Numbered from the stretch's first letter, positions 37,557-46,188 are shown. The stretch is 64,000 nt of DNA from an uncultured Flavobacteriales bacterium (GCA_946480815.1 CAMLLB010000006.1:57998-121997); one strand, 5' to 3'. A program made the numbers and translations. The notes: generated by a model not told the origin, from the sequence alone.

Positions 37557-38813
37557 AAGCACATTGTTCCCTATCCCACATTTCAAACATTTCTTTTTCA
37601 GGCAAAATTCGTTTGCAAGTTCTATCAATCCTTGTGATTCCAATGCATTGGCCGGTTTTACTCCGGCATATCTCCAGGCATTGATCTTTTCATTCTTTTC
37701 AGGTGGAAGCAAGCCCAGAATTTCAAAAGCCTTGTTTCGATAGGAATCATCACTCAAACAATCCGACAACCACCATAAAAAGGGAACAATGCTGTTAATA
37801 ATAATGGTATTGGCTGTTGCAATACTCAACGTTGCTGTTGTTTTTTTCTCTTTTCCGAAATCAAAATGGTCCATCCAGTATTCATGGGCGGGTTTCATTA
37901 ATTGGGTTTGGAGCATCAAAAGCAACTCCTTTGCCGGCAGGTACCAAATCTCCGAATCCCAGTTCATTTCGTGAACGAAGGTGGCGAATTGCGCCAATCG
38001 CTGAGTTGGAAAACCACCCGGTCTACAGCCTTTAAATTTCCAGCTATGTCCATTCCTTGATTCCAGCTTGAGTTTGTAGCGTTGAAAATTCCACTCTTCT
38101 TTTAGCTCTTCATAATATGCAATTGCTTTGTCCTCATTCAAAAAACCTGCGACCCCAAATGTGATGGCCATTTTTTGTTTTTGGTTCGCTTTCATGAACT
38201 TGTCAAAAGGAATTCCCACAGCCAGTTCCTGGAAAGGGAGTTGATTCACCTTCATTCCAAATGCTTTTGAAATCGTATGGAACAACACTTCCTTGAAGGA
38301 CATTTTTCCACCCTGATACAAATGTTCCAATTCCATCTTTTTTCGGTTCATTCGCTGAAAAAACGTCTGCTCAATTTGATTCAACACAAACACATTAGCG
38401 ATTTCCTTTAAAAAAGGTTCGCATAAAATAGTTGCGGTTCGTTTGTAATAGCTGGAAAACCAATTGAAATGCTCCCAATCGATCACGTGTTTCAACTCAA
38501 CTGTAGGAATGGGAATTCCTTCAATAAAAATCAACTGATCGTGCTCATACACCACATGCAGAATGACATTCGAATATGCAGGGTCGAATTGATGACCGTG
38601 CGCGTTCCAATCAGAGGATTTCATATGCATTTCGATGTTGCCGGAATGCCTTATTTCATCCAGGATGATTTGTCCGTTGAAAAAATCAGGGCCGGAATCC
38701 AGGTTGTGGATTCCCACATGAAGGATTTCCAGCTTCTTGCCGTCAATGGTCGTTAGGTTATTGAATGGAAGACGTTTATTCTTCCAAAGAAAATGCAGGT
38801 AATTTTCGTTCAT
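37548..38813 (-). CDS. DUF2851 family protein
   Basis: A 421-residue protein with the family start MNENYLHFLWKNKRLPF and LEILHVGIHNLDSGPDFFNG, IEMHMKSSDWNAHGH and NVILHVVYEHD. The HxHxxxxxWxxH-like cluster and the Asp/Glu residues around it look like a metal site, but no activity is established. The C-terminal end has a Cys pair (CLKCGIG) that could bind zinc. It is soluble and stands alone in this region, with its terminator overlapping the stop codon. Confidence 0.88.
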   Translation of the reverse strand: MNENYLHFLWKNKRLPFNNLTTIDGKKLEILHVGIHNLDSGPDFFNGQIILDEIRHSGNIEMHMKSSDWNAHGHQFDPAYSNVILHVVYEHDQLIFIEGIPIPTVELKHVIDWEHFNWFSSYYKRTATILCEPFLKEIANVFVLNQIEQTFFQRMNRKKMELEHLYQGGKMSFKEVLFHTISKAFGMKVNQLPFQELAVGIPFDKFMKANQKQKMAITFGVAGFLNEDKAIAYYEELKEEWNFQRYKLKLESRNGHSWKFKGCRPGGFPTQRLAQFATFVHEMNWDSEIWYLPAKELLLMLQTQLMKPAHEYWMDHFDFGKEKKTTATLSIATANTIIINSIVPFLWWLSDCLSDDSYRNKAFEILGLLPPEKNEKINAWRYAGVKPANALESQGLIELANEFCLKKKCLKCGIGNNVLKR

Positions 38814-39088
38814 TATTTATCACTTTCCTCTTTAATTTAGGAAAAAAGGTGATTTGATAAAAGTGATTTATAGAAAAATGCTAGTCCTGATAATGTTAAA
38901 TTTCCTTTTGGTTGATCTATGAAAGTACAGCTCAGAAGATCAAAAGTATGAACTGGTCTGTTACTTGTTCAATACAGAAAGTAAAAAAGTTAAACCTCGG
39001 AAAAGTGTGATCATGTGGTTGTATGGAATAGAAACCTTTTTCCTTTTTTATCAGATATTTGCTATTTTTAAGTTTCAAATTAACACCT

Positions 39089-40270
39089 ATGCTTTTTCCA
39101 CTCGATTACAAGAATACTTTTATTTCCCTAATTGCATGTATGAGCTTTTGTTCATTATTGGCACAGCAGCACACCCTGATTTTACAACCGGATTCCCTAT
39201 GTGGAAAAGATGCAATATTGCATGGACTGGAATCTGAACGTAATGTGAACTATGGTTCAAATCCTCAGTTTTTAGCTGCTTCATGGACATTTCAAGGCAT
39301 TCCGGGAAACGTAGCGAGTATTATGGAATTTGATTTGTCACAACTGCCTGCTGATGCCTCAATAATCAATGCTGAATTGTATTTGTATGCATGGCCGTAT
39401 ACCACCGGATCCGGACAGCACTCTTCCTTGAGCTATAGCAATATCGGGTGGTTAAGAAGAATCACCTCAAATTGGAATGAATCAACTGTTACCTGGAACA
39501 CACAACCTTCAAATACCACACAAAATCAGCTCGTGGTTCCTGAATCTACCGACCCTAATGAGAATTATACACTGAATGTAACCCAACTCGTACAGGATAT
39601 GTGGAATGATCCCTCGAATAGCTTCGGTTTTTTACTCATGGAACAAATCCCTGATTATTATTGCAGGCTGAATTTCTGTTCAAGTGATTTTCCGGATCTT
39701 AATAAGCATCCGAAACTGGTGATCAATTACACATCAAATCTGCCGATATCAGAAAATCCTGGAATTTATATCGGACCGGACTTCAGCATTTGTCCGGGTG
39801 AAAGTCATTTACTCAGCGTTCCTCCCGGAACTGAAAATTATACCTGGCAGGATGGCTCCACTTCTCCAACTTATACTGTTACTGAATCGGGTGTTTATTG
39901 GCTCCATGCGTTCAATTGCAACTCGGTCATTAGCGATACGGTAATTGTTACTGCTGATTGTGAAAGCACACCTGAATCACCGACCCCTGAATTCTCCAAC
40001 CCTGAATTCCCGAACATATTTACACCGGATGGTGATAATATAAATGACTTCTTTACACCTGTTAAATCGAATGGAACAACTACAATCCATTTGTCTATTG
40101 TAAATCGGTGGGGAAACTTGATTTTCGAAACCACTTCTCTAAAACCGGTGTGGGATGGCAAAGTTAATGGGATACCTGCATCAGAGGGAGTTTATTTCTG
40201 GATAGTAGAATATCCCGATCATTCCGGACAAACTATTCAAGTTAGCGGTCCCCTAAACCTTTTCAGGTAA
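39089..40270 (+). CDS. Secreted DNRLRE-domain protein with gliding-motility-type (T9SS type B) C terminus
   Basis: A 393-residue protein. After a signal peptide (ISLIACMSFCSLLAQ) comes a DNRLRE/CBM96-like domain (TWNESTVTWNTQ-type segment: WNESTVTWNTQPSNTTQNQL; VTQLVQDMWNDPSNSFGFLL). A short Ig-like segment follows (SGVYWLHAFNCNSVISDTVI), then the C-terminal gliding-type domain (NIFTPDGDNINDFFTPV, LSIVNRWGNLIFET, GVYFWIVEYP). The last is the type B T9SS signal. The open frame starts at a TTG (39059), but the ATG at 39089 gives the better signal peptide. It stands alone between DUF2851 and mtnA. Confidence 0.88.
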   Translation: MLFPLDYKNTFISLIACMSFCSLLAQQHTLILQPDSLCGKDAILHGLESERNVNYGSNPQFLAASWTFQGIPGNVASIMEFDLSQLPADASIINAELYLYAWPYTTGSGQHSSLSYSNIGWLRRITSNWNESTVTWNTQPSNTTQNQLVVPESTDPNENYTLNVTQLVQDMWNDPSNSFGFLLMEQIPDYYCRLNFCSSDFPDLNKHPKLVINYTSNLPISENPGIYIGPDFSICPGESHLLSVPPGTENYTWQDGSTSPTYTVTESGVYWLHAFNCNSVISDTVIVTADCESTPESPTPEFSNPEFPNIFTPDGDNINDFFTPVKSNGTTTIHLSIVNRWGNLIFETTSLKPVWDGKVNGIPASEGVYFWIVEYPDHSGQTIQVSGPLNLFR

Positions 40271-40341
40271 TTACTTCCGGAAATATGGACTTCCAGTTTT
40301 TATATTTGGTAGATTAGAACCGCACAGTGCCCAGCGTGTTC

Positions 40342-41406
40342 TTATTTGTATTCCGGGAAGAGCTTCATCAACCCTTCTTCACTGGCACTACAAACTCCTC
40401 TTTCGGTAATTAACGCAGTAACCAACCGTGCCGGTGTCACATCAAACCCATAATTGCTTGCCTGCGTAGTTTCCGGACAGATCAACACTTCATCCAACTG
40501 ACCGGAGATTTTACTTTTCCCAACCACATAACGTACTTCATTCTGGTTTCGCTGTTCGATCGGAATTTCTTTCAACCCGTCACGGATAGTCATATCCAGT
40601 GTTGTTGATGGAAGAGCAACATAAAACGGGATGTGGTTATCATGAGCAGCCAAAGCTTTCAGATAGGTCCCGATCTTATTGGCAACATCGCCCTGGCGTG
40701 TGGTACGGTCTGTTCCGACAATACACATATCTACCATTCCATGCTGCATCAAATGTCCGCCCTGATTATCTACGATCAACGTATGCGGAACTTCGTGTCT
40801 GGTCAGCTCGTAACAGGTCAGATTTGCACCTTGCAAGCGCGGACGTGTTTCATCCACCCACACATGTACCTTAATTCCTTTTTGAACAGCCTGATAAATC
40901 GGTGACGTAATGGTTCCCCATTCAATGCAGCCCAACATTCCGGCATTGCAATGCGTCAGAATATGAACCGTTTCGCCATTCTTCTTTTTTGAAATTTCTT
41001 CGATCAAAGGCAATCCGTGAACACCGATCATCCTGCAGGTTTCAACGTCATCCTCCACAATTTGAGCGGCTTCTTCCCAGGCTGTTTGAATCAGATCAGT
41101 GGCATTTGCCAACCTGGCTTTCATACGGTCCAGCGCCCAGAACAGGTTCACGGCAGTTGGACGTGACAAACGTAAATCCGCGAAAGCTTCCTCCAGGTTT
41201 GCCCCTTCTCTTGCCGCCAGGTAAATACCATAAGCTGCAGTTGCGCCAATTAATGGTGCACCACGAACAACCATGTCTTTGATAGCACGTTCCGCATCTT
41301 TATAGGAGATCAGCTTCTCCACCACCCATTCGTGAGGTAGTTTGCGTTGATCTATCACCTCTACGTACTTATCTTCGGTTGTCCAAATGGTTCTGAATGC
41401 GCTCAT
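40342..41406 (-). CDS. mtnA: S-methyl-5-thioribose-1-phosphate isomerase
   Basis: A 354-residue enzyme that turns methylthioribose-1-P into methylthioribulose-1-P in methionine salvage. Conserved motifs are MVVRGAPLIGATAAYG, THCNAGMLGCIEWGT (catalytic Cys region) and IVGTDRTTRQGDVANKIGTY (catalytic Asp). A GTG six codons upstream (41424) is also open, but it overlaps a good TAATTTTG -7 element, so the ATG at 41406 is preferred. mtnC follows on the upstream side and mtnD beyond it, all on the minus strand. Confidence 0.94.
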   Translation of the reverse strand: MSAFRTIWTTEDKYVEVIDQRKLPHEWVVEKLISYKDAERAIKDMVVRGAPLIGATAAYGIYLAAREGANLEEAFADLRLSRPTAVNLFWALDRMKARLANATDLIQTAWEEAAQIVEDDVETCRMIGVHGLPLIEEISKKKNGETVHILTHCNAGMLGCIEWGTITSPIYQAVQKGIKVHVWVDETRPRLQGANLTCYELTRHEVPHTLIVDNQGGHLMQHGMVDMCIVGTDRTTRQGDVANKIGTYLKALAAHDNHIPFYVALPSTTLDMTIRDGLKEIPIEQRNQNEVRYVVGKSKISGQLDEVLICPETTQASNYGFDVTPARLVTALITERGVCSASEEGLMKLFPEYK

Positions 41407-41423
41407 AATCTGATTTTCTGCCA

Positions 41424-41431
41424 CAAAATTA
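41424..41431 (-). promoter_or_regulatory. Possible -7 element for mtnA
   Basis: TAATTTTG on the minus strand fits TAnnTTTG and lies 17 bases before the chosen ATG. I find no TTG at the right distance, so it is only a half-match. Confidence 0.4.
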
Positions 41432-41488
41432 ATCTATTTGAGACAAATCATGGGAGCAATAGAAGTATTTTTAGCTTGTTGTTTCAGA

Positions 41489-42184
41489 TTACACAAAAAC
41501 AATCTCGTCGAACGAAGTCACAAATTGCTTCCAGGCAGGAGTCATCCCTTCCCTTGCAAGCTGAATCGTTTGGAATCCGTTTGAATCAGCAGCTTCCAGT
41601 TCTTCCACAATATCGCTTAAGAAAAGAATTTCTGAGGGTTTAAGTTGCAGTTCCTTTGCAATCTTTGCGTAGGTTTCCGCTTCTCTTTTACCCCCCGTAT
41701 TGGTATCAAAGTAGGCTGAGAAATAAGGGGTCAGATCACCGGCAATACTATAACCAAAAATCAGTTTTTGTGCTGGAACGGAACCAGAAGAGAATACACC
41801 CAGGTCTATTCCCTGTTCCCTCCAGTTTTTTAGATTCGCTGCTACTTCCGGGTAAACATGCCCTTTCAGTTCCCCATCCCGGTAACCGGCATCCCACAAA
41901 ACTCCCTGAAGCGTTTTAAGCGGTGTAATCTTACGGTCTTCCACGCTCCATCTGTACAGTTTATCAATAATTTCTTCATCCGTGGACAAGGTTTCTCCGT
42001 CTTCCGATTTAGCCAGCTGAACAGTTTCTTCAAAAGCCTCTTTAACAATCAGGCGGTCTTTCAAAGCAAGTAAATCGGAAATATTCTCCCGGAAATAAGG
42101 GAACAGTTTTTCAGCAACGAATGAAATGGAAGAAGTTGTTCCTTCGATATCTGTAAGGATGAATTTTGGTCTTTGAATTGTCAT
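41489..42184 (-). CDS. mtnC: Acireductone synthase (enolase-phosphatase E1)
   Basis: A 231-residue HAD-family enzyme. The diagnostic nucleophile motif DIEGTTSSISFV is at the N terminus, with FSSGSVPAQKLIFG (motif II) and FLSDIVEELEAA (motif IV) following. It enolises and dephosphorylates 2,3-diketo-5-methylthiopentyl-1-P to acireductone. It is 82 bases upstream of mtnA and 89 bases downstream of mtnD, with an inverted repeat in the latter gap. Confidence 0.95.
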   Translation of the reverse strand: MTIQRPKFILTDIEGTTSSISFVAEKLFPYFRENISDLLALKDRLIVKEAFEETVQLAKSEDGETLSTDEEIIDKLYRWSVEDRKITPLKTLQGVLWDAGYRDGELKGHVYPEVAANLKNWREQGIDLGVFSSGSVPAQKLIFGYSIAGDLTPYFSAYFDTNTGGKREAETYAKIAKELQLKPSEILFLSDIVEELEAADSNGFQTIQLAREGMTPAWKQFVTSFDEIVFV

Positions 42185-42218
42185 TTTTATCAGTTGAAAT
42201 TCGTGTCACTCATTGATA

Positions 42219-42260
42219 GTAATATTGCTTATTTGCTTATTCGCTAATTCGCAATATTAC
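42219..42260. repeat. Inverted repeat downstream of mtnD with 8-base loop repeats
   Basis: GTAATATTGC (42219-42228) and its perfect complement GCAATATTAC (42251-42260). The 22-base loop and first base of the right arm read as three near-copies, TTATTTGC, TTATTCGC and TAATTCGC. No T tract follows, so it is not a standard terminator. Confidence 0.7.
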
Positions 42261-42273
42261 GAACCTACTTGTT

Positions 42274-42813
42274 TTATTTGTTAACTCTAAAATCACTAAA
42301 TCGCTGCTCCAGCTTTGATTCCGTATAATGAGGAACCCAACCGCTCATATCAATGAAAATGCGGATCGCTTTCACAAACGGATTGCTTTCCCCAGCATCA
42401 AACCAATGTTTTGTCCCTTCAGGTACTGAGATCAAATCTCCCTTTTCACACAATAAATTGAACACCGGCTCGGTTTCCAGATTGAACCAAAATAAACCTT
42501 CACCATCAACAAAAAAGCGGATCTCATCTTCCGAGTGTGTATGTTCAGCCAGGAATTTAGCGCGAATTGCTTCGTAATTTTCTGTCAGTTTATTGATGGT
42601 AATGACGTCTGCAGTTTGATAACCACCTGCATTCATAAAAGGAGTCAGACTTGATTCATACGCTTTCAGAATTTCTTCCTGGTTCGCACTGTCTTCAAAC
42701 ACCACATCTGCCTGCCATTGATCAAAAAAGATCCCGCGTGCATTCATAAACTCACGGATTTTCTGCGGATCACGCTCCGTTATATTCAAATCCGGTATAG
42801 ATAATACTGCCAT
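42274..42813 (-). CDS. mtnD: Acireductone dioxygenase
   Basis: A 179-residue cupin that adds oxygen to acireductone to give the 2-keto precursor of methionine. The metal-binding motif HTHSEDEIRFFVDGEG supplies two His and a Glu, and GTKHWFDAG the third His. Length is normal. A TAAATTTG -7-like element lies 4 bases before the ATG, directly against a run of CCTAATT repeats. Confidence 0.95.
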   Translation of the reverse strand: MAVLSIPDLNITERDPQKIREFMNARGIFFDQWQADVVFEDSANQEEILKAYESSLTPFMNAGGYQTADVITINKLTENYEAIRAKFLAEHTHSEDEIRFFVDGEGLFWFNLETEPVFNLLCEKGDLISVPEGTKHWFDAGESNPFVKAIRIFIDMSGWVPHYTESKLEQRFSDFRVNK

Positions 42814-42817
42814 TTTA

Positions 42818-42825
42818 CAAATTTA
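42818..42825 (-). promoter_or_regulatory. Possible -7 element for mtnD
   Basis: TAAATTTG on the minus strand. The place where a -33 element would lie is filled by the CCTAATT array. It is very close to the ATG (42813), so a nearly leaderless message would result. Confidence 0.35.
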
Positions 42826-42832
42826 ATTAATT

Positions 42833-42896
42833 CCTAATTCCTAATTCCTATCCCGATAGCTATCGGGACCTAATTCCTAATTCCTAATTCCTAATT
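42833..42896. repeat. CCTAATT 7-base array interrupted by a perfect palindrome
   Basis: Two CCTAATT units (42833-42846), then CCTAT and the palindrome CCCGATAGCTATCGGG (42852-42867), then four more CCTAATT units (42869-42896). It lies upstream of mtnD, between mtnD and the divergent OmpA-like gene. Confidence 0.85.
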
Positions 42897-42903
42897 AAAA
42901 AAT

Positions 42904-42948
42904 AATTCGCAATTCGCTCCGTCAGCTGACGGACGCAATTCGCAATTC
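42904..42948. repeat. AATTCGC 7-base array interrupted by a perfect palindrome
   Basis: Two AATTCGC units (42904-42917), the palindrome TCCGTCAGCTGACGGA (42918-42933), CGC, then AATTCGC and AATTC (42937-42948). It has the same layout as the neighbouring CCTAATT array. The palindrome also forms the tip of the rplL-rpoB hairpin. Confidence 0.85.
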
Positions 42949-43052
42949 TATTTCACAATTAATTCCAAACTATCCTAAAAAACGCTAATAATCCCAAGCC
43001 ACTTTTTCCAAATTCCTTTTCTTTAATAGACCAATTATAAAAGAACAGAGTT

Positions 43053-43913
43053 ATGAAAGTATTCAACAAATCCATTCTGATGAGCGTGCTCGCTGTTGGA
43101 ATGCTGGCAATGTCCTCTTGTAAGCCAATTTATAAATGTGGTGACCCTATTCCTGAGAATAAAAAAGGCGGAAAACGACTTCAGGCAGTGGTGTCGGAAC
43201 GAGATTCTTTATGTACTTCCCTTGCTGACCAAAAATCGGTCAACGAGCGACTTGTTTCTGACAACAAAAATCTCCAAATGAAACTTTCCGGTCAGGAAAA
43301 TATCAATGAAAGTCAATCCGAACGTTTGAACAAACAGTCCGAACAGTTGAGCCAAAAGGACAAGGACCTTCAGAACAAAGAGCGCATGCTCCGAGAAATG
43401 CAGGCAATTATTGCACGACAAGATGAAATGACGAAAAAACTGACCCAGACTTTGCGTGATGCCCTGGTTGGGTTTAACTCAGACGAATTAACAATGGAAA
43501 TCCGCGACGGTAAAGTGTACGTTTCCATGTCTGATAAATTGCTCTTTAAATCCGGATCTACAGCCGTGGAACCAAAAGGAGTAGAAGCCTTGAAAGTATT
43601 GGCCGATGTACTGAATAAAAACCCGGATATCCAGATCCTGGTGGAAGGTCACACGGATAATGTGCCGATCAAAACCGCCCTTTTCAAAGATAACTGGGAT
43701 TTAAGTGTGGGTCGTGCAACGGTGATTACACGTATGCTAAATGAAAAATACGGAGTTGCAGCAACGCGGATGACCGCTTCCGGTCGTGGTGAATACTACC
43801 CGAAAGCAACCAACGATACAGCAGAAGGGAAAGCTAAAAACCGACGTACAGAGATCATTCTTTCTCCGAAACTGGATGAGATTATGAACCTGCTGAACAG
43901 TTCGGGAAGATAA
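43053..43913 (+). CDS. OmpA-family lipoprotein with coiled-coil stalk
   Basis: A 286-residue protein with a lipoprotein signal (LAVGMLAMSSC, Cys23), a long coiled coil (about residues 40-135, rich in Gln, Glu and Lys) and a C-terminal OmpA domain (VEGHTDNVPIKTALFKDNWD, then LSVGRATVITRMLNEKYGV) with the Asp and Arg residues that hold peptidoglycan. It probably bridges the outer membrane and the cell wall. It is divergent from mtnD and followed by its own terminator. Confidence 0.92.
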   Translation: MKVFNKSILMSVLAVGMLAMSSCKPIYKCGDPIPENKKGGKRLQAVVSERDSLCTSLADQKSVNERLVSDNKNLQMKLSGQENINESQSERLNKQSEQLSQKDKDLQNKERMLREMQAIIARQDEMTKKLTQTLRDALVGFNSDELTMEIRDGKVYVSMSDKLLFKSGSTAVEPKGVEALKVLADVLNKNPDIQILVEGHTDNVPIKTALFKDNWDLSVGRATVITRMLNEKYGVAATRMTASGRGEYYPKATNDTAEGKAKNRRTEIILSPKLDEIMNLLNSSGR

Positions 43914-43922
43914 GAGACTTAG

Positions 43923-43953
43923 AGAGTCAGGGCAAAATGTCTTGGCTCTTTTT
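43923..43953 (+). terminator. Terminator after the OmpA-like gene
   Basis: AGAGTCAGGG pairs with TCTTGGCTCT (ten pairs including several G-T) and is followed by Ts. It lies 9 bases after the stop and isolates the AlbA_2 gene from this transcript. Confidence 0.7.
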
Positions 43954-44056
43954 ATTGTTGTTTTGTCAATGCTGCAAATTTTTCACCTTTCAAAATTTAC
44001 TTTCCTATTTAGATCAAAGTATAAGAATTATCTTTAAACCTCTTAATATCTAGCTT

Positions 44057-45109
44057 ATGGACTATTCAACAACTTTTTTTAACAAAGAATTAGAAAACTT
44101 AGAATATCAGGATATCCTCAATTTTTTTTCTGAAGCAAAAGAAGAATCTACAAGAATTGAATTTAAAGGTTTCTCCTCTGAATTTGGTAACTTTACGGAA
44201 AACCTGAACGGCATAATCCGAGGAATTTGTGCTTTTTTAAATTCTGAAGGAGGAATTCTAATTTGGGGAGCCCCAATTGGTGTACCTGGGGAATCCGGAC
44301 AACCAAGTAAAATTTTTAAAGGAGCTTTATCTCCATTAACAGATCTAAAGGATAAGGATTGGCTAATTAATAAAATATCTGACTTAATAACACCTCTTCC
44401 GATTGGGATTGATTTAAAAATTTTACAAAACAATGCAGAGGTATTATATGTTTTTGAAATTCAAGAAAGTAATTATTCTCCTCATCAATTCAAAAACACG
44501 TATTGGGCTCGCCTTGATGGTCAAACAAAACCAGCTCCACATTATTTAATCGATGCTTTATTCAAAAAAATTCGTTATCCAAATATTGAAGGATTTGTTA
44601 AACTTGATAAGATATCTCACAATCAATCAGCATACTATCTAGATATTACAGTGTTCAACTTTAATTTTTCACCCTTACAAAATGAAATTGATTTGTCTTT
44701 TAGACTTATGTGCCCACAAGGAAAATTCAATGGATTCAATGATTCAAGATATGCACACATGTACATGTTTGAAGGTCATCAATTAGTCAACATAGATTAT
44801 ATTAAAGTTTTACACTTTGGCGCCCCCAATATGCATTCTGCCAGACTAATTTTTGATCCATATGAAGTAAGTTCAAAATTCAGTAATCAAGTAGATCTCT
44901 TGTTAACATTTGGAGGTAGATTCTCACCTTTAAAAACATCTACTTATAAATTAGATTTCGGTAAATTGAATTGGAATATAACTGATAACCCTAACTATTT
45001 ATTTTCCTTCGTGGAAGAGAATAAATTATCTGCAACAAAACAAGAAGAGTTAGGTACAACAAGAGAAAATACTTTAGAAATAATGTTAAATCGGAAATTT
45101 ACAAAATAA
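44057..45109 (+). CDS. AlbA_2 (Schlafen-type) domain protein with unknown C-terminal domain
   Basis: A 350-residue cytoplasmic protein. Residues about 20-165 form an AlbA_2 domain: ESTRIEFKGF, then IIRGICAFLNSEGGILIWGA, the hallmark AFxNxxGGxLxxG pattern, and the return strand FEIQESNYSPHQFKNTYWAR. AlbA_2 proteins bind nucleic acid; relatives include transcription regulators, Schlafen nucleases and several phage-defence proteins. The remaining 180 residues are beta-rich and match nothing I know. The gene is clearly AT-richer than its neighbours. The Fic gene starts only 36 bases later, so the two probably act together or share transcription. Confidence 0.78.
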   Translation: MDYSTTFFNKELENLEYQDILNFFSEAKEESTRIEFKGFSSEFGNFTENLNGIIRGICAFLNSEGGILIWGAPIGVPGESGQPSKIFKGALSPLTDLKDKDWLINKISDLITPLPIGIDLKILQNNAEVLYVFEIQESNYSPHQFKNTYWARLDGQTKPAPHYLIDALFKKIRYPNIEGFVKLDKISHNQSAYYLDITVFNFNFSPLQNEIDLSFRLMCPQGKFNGFNDSRYAHMYMFEGHQLVNIDYIKVLHFGAPNMHSARLIFDPYEVSSKFSNQVDLLLTFGGRFSPLKTSTYKLDFGKLNWNITDNPNYLFSFVEENKLSATKQEELGTTRENTLEIMLNRKFTK

Positions 45110-45113
45110 CAAG

Positions 45114-45121
45114 TATCTTTG
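45114..45121 (+). promoter_or_regulatory. Possible -7 element of the Fic gene
   Basis: TATCTTTG fits TAnnTTTG and ends where the inverted repeat at 45121-45142 begins. No matching -33 TTG is visible. If used, transcription would begin inside the inverted repeat. Confidence 0.45.
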
Positions 45122-45142
45122 ATACTATCAAATGATAGTATC
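45121..45142. promoter_or_regulatory. Perfect inverted repeat before the Fic start, probable operator
   Basis: GATACTATCA, AA, TGATAGTATC: two perfect 10-base arms with a 2-base centre. It lies 3 bases before the ATG at 45146 and directly after a -7-like element. Such a position suits a repressor site; the wHTH end of the Fic protein is the natural candidate ligand (inference). Confidence 0.7.
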
Positions 45143-45145
45143 ATA

Positions 45146-46102
45146 ATGCATCCTCCATATGAAATAACGCAACACATTTTAATTTTGATCAGTTCCATTT
45201 CGGAAAAACTGGGGCAAATCAATGCGAAATATTTGGATAAACCCTCACCGAAACTTCGAAAAGAAAACCGCATAAAAACCATCCACTCTTCTTTAAGTAT
45301 TGAGGGAAATACACTCTCAACAGCACAAATAACTGCTTTAGTTGAACAAAAAAGAGTCGTTGGCCCTGAAAAAGATATTACTGAAGTTCTCAATGCAATC
45401 AAGGTATATGAACAAATTCGAACGTTCGATCCTTACCAGTCCAAATCATTTCTGGATGCACATGCATTATTATTGAACGGGTTAATTTCTGATGCTGGAA
45501 ATTACCGAAAAACCGGTGTTGGAATTGTTGCAGGTGAAAAAATTACTCATATGGCGCCACCAGCGGCAAATGTTCCGCATCTAATGAAGGACCTGTTTCA
45601 TTATTTAGAAACGAGCATGGAATTAATTCTGATCAAAAGCTGTGTTTTTCACTATGAAATGGAGTTCATTCATCCATTTTTAGACGGAAACGGAAGAATG
45701 GGAAGATTGTGGCAAACACTTATCCTGATGCAAAATTACCCGGTTTTTGAGTTTATTCCCTTTGAAAATTTAATTTATCAAACTCAAACCCGTTATTATG
45801 AAGCGCTTGCAAAAAGTGATAAATTAGGAAAATCCACACCGTTTATTGAATATATGCTTGAAGTCATTGATGCGTCACTAAATTCTATATTGAATACAAC
45901 TGCAAACACTATGACAACGGAAGATCGGTTGAAATACTTTGCTGAGATCTCAGATGGGCAATTCACCCGCAAAGATTATATGCTGGTATTTAAAGAAATT
46001 TCCACGGCCACAGCTAGTCGGGATTTAAAAACGGGTGTTGATTTAAACTATTTCCAAAAAACCGGGGATAAGAAGAAAACTATCTACATGTTAATTAAAT
46101 GA
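45146..46102 (+). CDS. Fic family protein, class II, with C-terminal winged helix
   Basis: A 318-residue Fic enzyme. The active-site motif is intact (HPFLDGNGRMGR, His176 to Arg187), so AMP transfer from ATP to a protein hydroxyl is expected. The N-terminal inhibitory motif SLSIEG (Ser49, Glu53, Gly54) makes it a class II, self-inhibited Fic. Residues about 260-318 (ISDGQFTRKDYMLVFKEIS, ATASRDLKTGVDLNYFQKTG) look like a winged helix-turn-helix. The open frame extends to a TTG at 45119, but that would place codons over the palindrome; the ATG at 45146 is preferred. Target protein is unknown. Confidence 0.88.
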   Translation: MHPPYEITQHILILISSISEKLGQINAKYLDKPSPKLRKENRIKTIHSSLSIEGNTLSTAQITALVEQKRVVGPEKDITEVLNAIKVYEQIRTFDPYQSKSFLDAHALLLNGLISDAGNYRKTGVGIVAGEKITHMAPPAANVPHLMKDLFHYLETSMELILIKSCVFHYEMEFIHPFLDGNGRMGRLWQTLILMQNYPVFEFIPFENLIYQTQTRYYEALAKSDKLGKSTPFIEYMLEVIDASLNSILNTTANTMTTEDRLKYFAEISDGQFTRKDYMLVFKEISTATASRDLKTGVDLNYFQKTGDKKKTIYMLIK

Positions 46103-46188
46103 TACATTTACCTAACCAATCCTCCTTATGAAAAAACCAACTAATTCCCTCTTACTTTTTACCTTATTTTTTAATTTTAGAAATTAAG

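Noticed and set aside
39059..39088. TTG start for the DNRLRE protein
   Set aside because: It spoils the signal peptide; the ATG at 39089 fits.
40271..40341. Terminator after the DNRLRE gene
   Set aside because: Only a weak GGAA/TTCC pairing before five Ts; not convincing.
42833..42948. CRISPR array
   Set aside because: Units are only 7 bases with no regular spacers, and no cas gene is in the window.
45119..45145. TTG start for Fic that includes the palindrome
   Set aside because: The added residues translate an inverted repeat; the ATG at 45146 is a better start.
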